From Trogon surrucura (taxonomy: Eukaryota; Chordata; Aves; Trogoniformes; Trogonidae), in assembly GCA_020746105.1 (NCBI GenBank), contig CM036618.1, positions 7,572,501-7,636,500 on the forward strand: 64,000 nucleotides of DNA, in the 5' to 3' direction. The notes under the pieces are model-generated. The model saw only the letters and a program-made list of their open reading frames with translations. It was not told the origin of the DNA and ran no database searches. This document shows positions 13,801-22,800 of the stretch, piece by piece. The stretch's first letter is position 1. The number at the start of each line of letters is the position of its first letter. The position numbers and the translations under genes are program-made.

Positions 13801-16800
13801 GTGCCTTTGTTTAAAACGATCTGCATGAGTCACGTGTAGTTTTACTACTGAAAAGAGACTAGTCCAGACTCCTGCCAGTAAAATGTAATGAATTTTATGC
13901 ACTCCGTTGCTAAAGATGTAATGCTCTGTGCAGCAGCTAAGGCTGTGTAAAACTCCAAAGACGTTGAGTCCTTATATAAAGTTTAAGATTGTTTAATCTT
14001 ACAAGAACTAGAATAGATACTAAAATGTGGGGGAAATTGTATGGCTTAGGTTGGCAACTGCATTACCAGAGTATTATTTTTTTTTCTTCTCTGTAGATAG
14101 AGGTCCTGAAGGGATTGAATTTTTTAGAAAACCAATTTCTTTAATCATGGGTCTTATTTTTTTGCAACTTAATTTGACCACAAATTGTGATGTAGATTGA
14201 GCTGCCTTCAATTTAGCCTAAGGAGAAGCTGTAAATACTCTATAAGCTTGATACCAAAATTAGGCCCCCAGCCATCAATCGGATAAGGACAAATGCTCGA
14301 AAACATTGATCATGTTGAAATACCTTTTCATGAAGCTTTATTTGAAGAGTTGCATAGTTGTTTCACTGTTAGATTAAAATACTGTACAAGACTAAAACTG
14401 TAATACTAGCATGCTGAACATGTAAAGCGATTCTGTTTCTTCTACAAATGTTTCTTTTTCCTGCTTTGTAAAATAATTTTTTTTGTTCAGAATCTTTTTC
14501 TAGACATTCCTCTCCTTGACTTTTCTTTCCAGATTTTGTTTCCTATCCTGTTTGCCATGTTTCCCTTCTTACGTGTCAGGAAATTACCCTACCCTTCTCC
14601 ATTTTGGTAAGATAACAATCTATAAGGAAATCCAAATGCTTTATGCCATACACGTAGCATCTTCGTAACATCATAAGTGTAATTTTCAGTTACAGTTATT
14701 GATAATAAAATTTTTGGGTTTCAATTTGAAATGCTTTTTTTTTATTTGTTTGAATGCTCGTTTTCCTTAGCTGTTGAAGAAGTTCCTTCTAAGTATACTT
14801 TTCAGTTAGGAAGGTTTGGGGATTAAAAAACCTAAAATAAGAAAACCTTTACAATTTAGCTACTGACAAGCCAAACCTAGTGTTTATAGTGAAACGTATT
14901 CAATACTTATAGCACTTCTGATGTATGTAGGTTGAATGGCTTTATGTTCCTGTACACAAAAATTAAACTGTTATGAAGCCTTTAGGTACTGAACCCACTA
15001 GTGTTGGCTATTTAGTATCACAAGTCTTGGAAAATAGTATTTTTTCAAAGTTGCGTATTAGGCACGTGCTTAACTGTAGCAAACACCTTACCGTTGCTCC
15101 ACTGCAAATTTAAATATTCCAACGCTTATATCTGTCCCCTAAATATTTCAAGCGCAATCTCGGCAAAATGAGTTATAGGAAAAAGCTGCTGTCTGCTCTC
15201 ACTCTGGAGCTTAACGTGAGGTCTTGTCTTCTCAAATATTGGATACGTTTTGTGTCTGTCGTGTTTTTTTAAACACCAGCCACATGAGATGATGGAACTG
15301 TAATTTCTTTAGAGACTCCTTCAGCTTTGCTTCTTTTTGTGAAGGCTTTCTTTTTAAGACAAGCTGCTGTGAATACACTTGAAGCATTCACAAACGTTAA
15401 CAAAACCTCTCACCTAATTGTATCTGTTGAAGTTCCTAACAGTTCTGTTGTGGATCTATGTTAAGCCTGGAGAAGAGACATTTCTAATAGTCTGTCCCAA
15501 GTAACTGTTTAAGCTTAGCTCATCCTTCTAGAAATAAAGGTGCTCTTGCTCAGCCTTAAAATAAATTTTTTTTGGTTTGGATTCAAATGATGCCTAGATG
15601 TGTGATATCACTCATTGGGCACTATGGTGGGATTTCCTTTAACAACTACTCACAGGCTGTCTGCAAAAAAATGGTAAATCATTTAATTGATTGAAATGGG
15701 TGTAGACTTTGAACGGGTCACGAGTGTGTCCCCCAGGGCTCAGTACTGGGCCCAGTCCTGTTTAACATTTTCGTCAATGATTTGGACGAGGGGATGGAGT
15801 GCACCCTCAGTGAGTTCGCAGGTGACACCAAGCTGGGTGGAAGCGTCGATCTGCTTGAGGGTAGGGAGGCTCTGTAGAGGGATCTGGACAGGCTGGATTA
15901 CTGGGCCAACTCAATGAAATTCAATAAGGCCAAATGCCAGGTCCTGCACTTTGGCCACAACAACCCTTGGCAGCGCTGCAGGCCTGGGGAGGAGTGGCTG
16001 GAGAGCTTCCAGGCAGAGAGGGACCTGGGGGTGTTGCTGGATGGACAGCCGGCTGAACAGGAGCCAGCAGTGTGCCCAGGGGGACAAGAAGGCCAACGGC
16101 ATCCTGGCCTGGGTCAGGAATGGTGTTGTCAGCAGGAGCAGGGAGGTGATCATGCCCCTGTACTCGCCTTTGGTGAGGCCCCACCTTGAGTACTGTGTCC
16201 AGTTTTGGGCCCCTCACTACAAGAGGGACATTGAGGGGCTGGAGAGGGTACAGAGGTGGCTGCCAAGCTGGTACAGGGTTTAGAATGTAAGTCTTATGAG
16301 GAACAGCTGAGGGATCTGGGGCTGTTTAGTCTGAGGAAGAGGAGACTGAGGGGAGACCTCACATTAGTCCACTGACCCACCTGTGCTGTAGGTACAAATT
16401 CACTCTGTTTTCCTTCTGAGAGAAGAGGTTTAGCAATCTGCTGAAAATTGCACATCAAGTGTAAGAAGGGAAGAGACTCTGCAGGACCCAGGGGGTTGCT
16501 CTTTGCTTAGTCCTTCAGACCTTTCTGTCCTCTTGCACGGGTAAGGGGCTGGAGAGGGTACAGAGGCAGCTGCCAAGCTGGTAGAGGGCTTAGAACACAA
16601 GTTGTATGAGGAAAGGCTGAGGGATCTGGGCTGTTTAGTCTGGGGAAGAGGAGATTTAGGGGAGACCTCATTGCTCTCTACCACTACTTGAAAGGAGGTT
16701 GTAGTGAGGCGGTTGTAGTGAGGCGGAGATTGGTCAGTTCTCCCTAGTGGAGAGTGGTAGGACGAGGGGAAATGGATTTAAATTGCGCCAGGGGAGGTTC

Positions 16801-19800
16801 AGGTTGGATATTAGGACGAATTTCTTTACTGAACGGGTTGACAGCCATTGGAACAGGCTGCCCAGGGAGGATGTTGAGTCACCATCCCTGGAGGTGTTTA
16901 AGAGACGGGTGGATGTTGTGCTGAGGGACATGGTTTAGTGGTGTTGATAGGGCTGGGACAAAGGCTGGTCTCAATGATCTTGAAGGCCTCTTCCAACCGA
17001 AACTGTTCGATGCTTCTATGATTCTATAACTTTCAGTGGCTTTCACCTGTATCTGTGTTTCATTGGGGCCAAGCTTTCTTCTAAAATAAAGGATGCTGTT
17101 TGAAAAGAAAAACAAACCAAAACCCTAAACCCACAATAAAATAAACCACCACCACCAAAACCACAAACCCTGATCCCCACCAGCCTGTGTTTTAATTTCT
17201 TCCTTATACCAAAGCAACAACAAAAGGAAAATGCAAATACAGTCAGAATTCCCTCTGACTGCAACGTCCTGGTAATATTTTAAAGCTGAGCAATTGTCTC
17301 AGGTGTAACAATTTCCTTTAGAAGATCTTGCAATGAGGGAAAATAAACTCCTGGCTTCAGTGTCATCCCACTATTGGTATTTAAATCATACATAATTCAA
17401 GACTGTAGCAGTCTTCATCTTCAAGCCTTGTCAAATCCTGTGAGGTTTTGGGTTTTTTTTCAGAAGTACACATTATTCCTAATATGTTCTTGATATTCTT
17501 AATGTGCCTGATGTTTACTTTCTTCATGGAATCAGGGCTGGCATTACAACCTTAATAGCAATTCAGTTTACAATTTGTTATTTAAATTTACTTCCAAACA
17601 ATTTGTCATATATGCAGAATGACAAAAGGAGGATTCTTTATAGGCAAAAATTACTGAGATGAGGGAAAAGATGTATGTTCTTTTTTTTCCCCCTGCATTC
17701 TTGTTATCTCTTTAATAGTACCTAACTAATGCAGATCCAAATTTATGTTTTGGCATGAGAACGTGAAGATATACCCCTTGGTCACTGTTGCTTGGCTTCT
17801 AACAAGTGAAATATTTATTGGCACAGACCACCACAGAAATATTTATTTCTCCCTCATCCTCTTCTCCATCAGCTGCTTGCCATTCATTACTCTCTTCTGT
17901 TTCTTCCTCCTTTATTTTTCTTCCCCATTTTTTTTAATTGCAAATATGATTACATGTTTACAAAAGACTGTCTTTGTATTGCATTTATTAAAATTAAAAA
18001 GCAGCAAGACTGATTGGTAACAGATGATGCTATCAATACTTGCATTTCAAAAAGGCAACAGATGATGAAGTAGGTATGTTCAGTGATGTCCAAAAGCCTT
18101 CAAGCATAGTAACGCAGAGTAGAAGACATTCAGTGGAAAATTTAGGTCATACAGTTATAAATTGACTTTGGCAATTCCTGAGTAGAACTTGGATTAATCA
18201 GATGATTTTAAAGACATCCAAACACTGAAGTGGCGTGAATGGTCTGGCTCAGTGTTCTTAGGGCTTCTTTTCTTCACTGATCCTTTGCTACAGCTTCAAA
18301 ATGAATGAGAAAATGAGGAAAGAAATATTATAACTTCTCTCTGATAGGTCATGGTGTCATGTAAAAATCAGAGGGCACCAAAACCCCAAACCTTGGATGT
18401 TACTTCTGGTGTCCATAGTAATGTGGCATTTAATTAAGTATTTAGTCTCTAGAATAAGTCTAATGAATTTGTGTTGTAAAACGATACGTCCGTAATCTTA
18501 TGTCAATGCTTAAATAAAAAAAACCTATCTTGTTACACACGTGTTGACAGGTAAGTAGTAGTATTTTTGTCTCCACTGGTTAAGAAGTCTGAGTGAAGTA
18601 CTCAGGTTATTCAAGTAGATATATTCTGTTCTTTCTATTAATAGTTTTTTTCCTAAGTTGCCTCTTCCCATAGGATGTAAAGAATTTCTACTGATTTAAG
18701 GGAGAGTCTACCTAGAGCTATGAACGTAAAGAGACTAATGAGCAAAGAGATCTATATGGTTTTATATAGTATGAGAATGGAGTTTTGAAATGTTTTATTA
18801 CAAAAGGTATGAAGTCATGTATTTTCTTTAGTCCTTTATATGGAAAAACCCTATTTGCAGTTAACTTACTTTCACCAACGTGTGGGACATGTACTTTACA
18901 GTGTTGCTTTTTTTTTTTTTTCTTAGTCCCTAAACGTGGATTTTAATGCTTTTCATGCAAGTTCAGCAGCAACAAAACACATTCTCTTCAATAGTTGGGT
19001 AGGGAACCTCTCAGAAAAACAATCTTAAGTGTCTCAGGAAAAATATATTTAAGTTTGGTTTATGCTGCCATGTGACTACAGCATTTCTATTGAGAACTTG
19101 AATGTAAATACTCTCTGAATTATCTCTTAATTTTTTCCAAGGGGAGAAAATGTGGTTTTCTACATATGTCAAAGTCATTGTTTCATACGATTTGTGTGTG
19201 TATATACTGAAAATCTTTGAAGCAATAAGAATTATGACAACTATTTTTTTTTGTCTTGGGGGAAAAAAGTAATAGAAAAAGAATGCAGCAAAACTTTCTG
19301 GTCTTGATGGTTGTCTGTATTTTCATCTTTTGTCTAGATCTGTTAAGCTTTGATGATGTAATAGCTACCTCAGATAATCTATCGCACCCTACTGCGAACC
19401 GACCCAAGATGCCTGGTAGGAGGCCGCCTTCACGTTTCAATTGCAGTACTTCTGTGAGTATACTGGGTGTGTTTTCCTACTAGCAAACTAAGAACTAACT
19501 TGCCAGGAGACAGGATTGCACTGGGGAACAGTCTCATGAACCGTGTACCCAGGAGCAAAATGCAGAATGCCACAGGGGGTTCTATTCCTATAGACTTTGT
19601 TCCCAGGGGGAAAATGTACGTAAGAGAAACAACGTGACCGCGTTGCAGCTGCAGGAGTCTTTCTGTTCTGTTCTGTTCTGTGGGGTATTGCTGCAGTAAG
19701 CACTCGGCTCTTGTAGCATCACTGATGAGGAAATCGGTACCGTGCATAGACACAACTCAGAGCATTTCCAGTTCCTTACAGGCCTAACAACATATAGTCT

Positions 19801-22800
19801 TTGACCACACCAATTTTGTAATTTAACGGTGTTTTCATGTAGGATTTGTGATGTCATGCTGTGACGTCAGATAGTCAGACCATGAGAACCAGGTGATGCA
19901 GAATCCTTGAAATCAGTTTGCATCATTGGGTGTTGCATAGTTGCATCATACCAGTTACCATCCATAGTTACTGCCTGTTTGTGTTTTATGGAAGCACCTG
20001 CAGGCTCCTAGAAGCGTCAGGGACTTAAGTACTGCAGACATGCTTGGAAATCCTGCAAAAGATTGCTTTGTGTGATTTAAATCGTGACTGAGTATTGCAG
20101 GGAATGAAAGTTCTGACTGCCAGAGAAAGAAAACTATAGTAGCCTAGCAACGTAAGTTTGGTTGGTTTCCTTTTCCTTTTGGTTTTGTGTTTTTTTTTTT
20201 TTCTTTTTACCATTGCATCTTTAGAAACATGCAACAGTTCTTTTTTTTAATTTACTTTTTAAATTATTTTTCTTTATTCTGAAAACCTTTTAATTTTTTA
20301 TGAATTATTTACCAGGCAACTCAAAATGTGAGTCCAGAAAAAAATTTGAAGGTGCAGAAAGAAGAGGAAAGTGCCAAACCAAAGCCAATTGAAACAAAAA
20401 AGGTATGATACCAAGGAGCTAGAGAAGTACCAAGCAGCTAAGCGTTCTTTTTTATCTTGCTTGTATTTCCAGCTTAGAATGATGGAACCATCTAAATGCT
20501 AATGATTATATTTAAATACAAGTGAGCTGTGTCATTTAGTATAAAGTTCAGTTTAGAAATATTAGTATGAAGTTTGTTTATTCTTTAGTAGCACATGCAT
20601 GAGTTCTGGTGAGAACTATTGTAACATGAAACTATGGTGATGTTTCCCAAAGAAGCTTTATGCCTGCTCGGCCTTTAATCTCATAGAATAATAGAATGGC
20701 CTAGGTTGGAAGGGACCTTAGAGATCATCTAATCCAACCTCCCTGTCACGGGCAGGGACGCCTCTCAACTAGATCAGGCTACTCAAGGCTCCGTCCAACC
20801 TGGCCTTGAACACCTCCAGGGAGGGGTCAGCCACAACGTCTCTGGGCAATTTATTCCAAAGTCTTGTCATTCTCGTACTGAAGAATTTCTTCCTAAGTTC
20901 TAATCTAAATCTATTCTCCTTCAACTTAAACCCATTTCCCCTTGTCCTATCAGTAGACACTCTTGTAAAAAGTCCCTCCCCAGCCTTCCTGTAGATCCCT
21001 TCAGGTATTGGAAGGCAGCTATTAGGTCCCCCCGAAGTCTTCTCTTTTCAAGACTCAACAATCCCAGCTCCCACAGCCTGTCCTCATAGCAGAGGTGCTC
21101 CAGCCCCTGGATCATCTTTGTGGCCTCCTCTGAACATGCTCCAACAGTTCTATGTTCCTCTTATGGTGGGGACACCAGAGCTGAATGCAGTATTCAAGGT
21201 GGGGTCTCCCAAGAGCAGAGTCAAGGGGGAGAATCACCTCTCTTGACCTGCTGGCTACGCTTCTCTTGATACATCCCAGGACAGGGTTGGCCTTCTGGGC
21301 TGCATGAGCGTCCTGCCGGCTCATGTTGAGCTTCTCTTCAATCAACACCCCCAAATCCCTCTCTTCAGGGCTACTCTCAACCCACTCTGTGCCCAGTTTG
21401 TATTTGTGCCTGGGATTGGCCCTATCTCCTTACAGAACATCTGATTAGGTCTGAATGGTGCACGAAAGATTGTTTGTAATGAGCCATTAAATCACAATTT
21501 TTCTTCCAAGTGTAAAGAGCTGCAGTGTGATTCCTGTTTAGTGACTACAAGAACTTTGGGGAAATACTTAATAGAGCTGAATAAAATGCCTGTCTCATGG
21601 ACTACAGTAGTTCATTTGAACTGGAGATTGTTTTTTAGCTTTTGGGTAGCAAATTAGAGAAACTTGTGCACACGTAACTGCCATCCCAGTGCAACCTGTA
21701 TGCTCTAACTGGTCAGTTCATAAAGATGTCATTTCTTACCTTTCTACTGATTTGTTTTTTTCAGCCATCTGCATTCAGTCCTCCGATTCCATCTTCATCT
21801 CAGAGACCAAGTTCTGTTATACTCAACTTTTTTCCTGGAGACATCCAACTTAAAGGAGAAACGGATGACGAAAAAATTTCTGTGGAAGAGCTCAGAACTC
21901 AGATTAATGATTTGCTGGGTTTAGTAGATGCACTGAGGAAAGAGCATGGGTAAATAACTTCCTTCTCCATCTGCAAAGGGCTATATAGACAATTTTCACA
22001 TGTCTTTAATGCCAAACTTCTTAAAAATTAATGGTAATTCAGAACTTCTTTCTTTAGAAATTGGTCCAACTAGATGTCCTAAATACCTGCAAATTTCATG
22101 TCAAAGAGTATTTCTGGAATTTGTACATGTTTTTTCCTTCCTATTTTGTGCTCCTGTATTCATTACAGCTTTTTGAAAATACTTCTTAAACAGTGCTTTC
22201 ACTGCCAGAAGGAGATACTTTTCGTGGTATTTAACATAAGTACGTGTGCTGGCCTTGTGTAACACTGCACACAAGTCATTGAAGTATTGACATGACTGGT
22301 AGTAAGAAATGATATTATTGAGATTTTAAAATTCATGATCGTGGTGGCCCCATCATCTCTGTGCATGTGGGTAGGGTTGTGTTTGGAGAATGATGTAGAA
22401 AAAAAACCATGTTAATTGGTGCTTGAATAAACATAGCAGAGATCAATCCTGCAGGAAATTTGCCTTTTCTGGTTTTAGTTTTACGGCACAGTTTCATTTT
22501 GATACTATTTAAATGCTAACTAGTGCTAACCAGACAAGCTTTTAGAGCAACCTCTTGAGAAATTATAAAGCATCAGGATCAGTTGATCTCCTAAGCAAAC
22601 TAGTAAAACATGAGTTCTAGAAATTAATGAACTAGTTCTTCAGCAGCTTGGAGATAATTCTTAACACTGTCTTGCCTGAACATGATTATGAAATAGAACA
22701 CTGTTTAGTCACTTTCTATTCTGAAGAATTTCTGTTCTCTGTGTAGAAGTTGCCAGGTTATTTTGGTTTAAATTCAACTCTCCAAGTAAAATAACAGTAC

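Larger units (their letters stand above)
11967..19337 (+). other. CD2AP: Large CD2AP intron, 7.4 kb
   Basis: The largest CD2AP intron in the window. Apart from a CR1 complex at 15715-17031 and an A/C-rich low-complexity patch at about 17100-17170, I recognise nothing in it. A 9-bp hairpin lies at 13213-13233. Confidence 0.6.
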
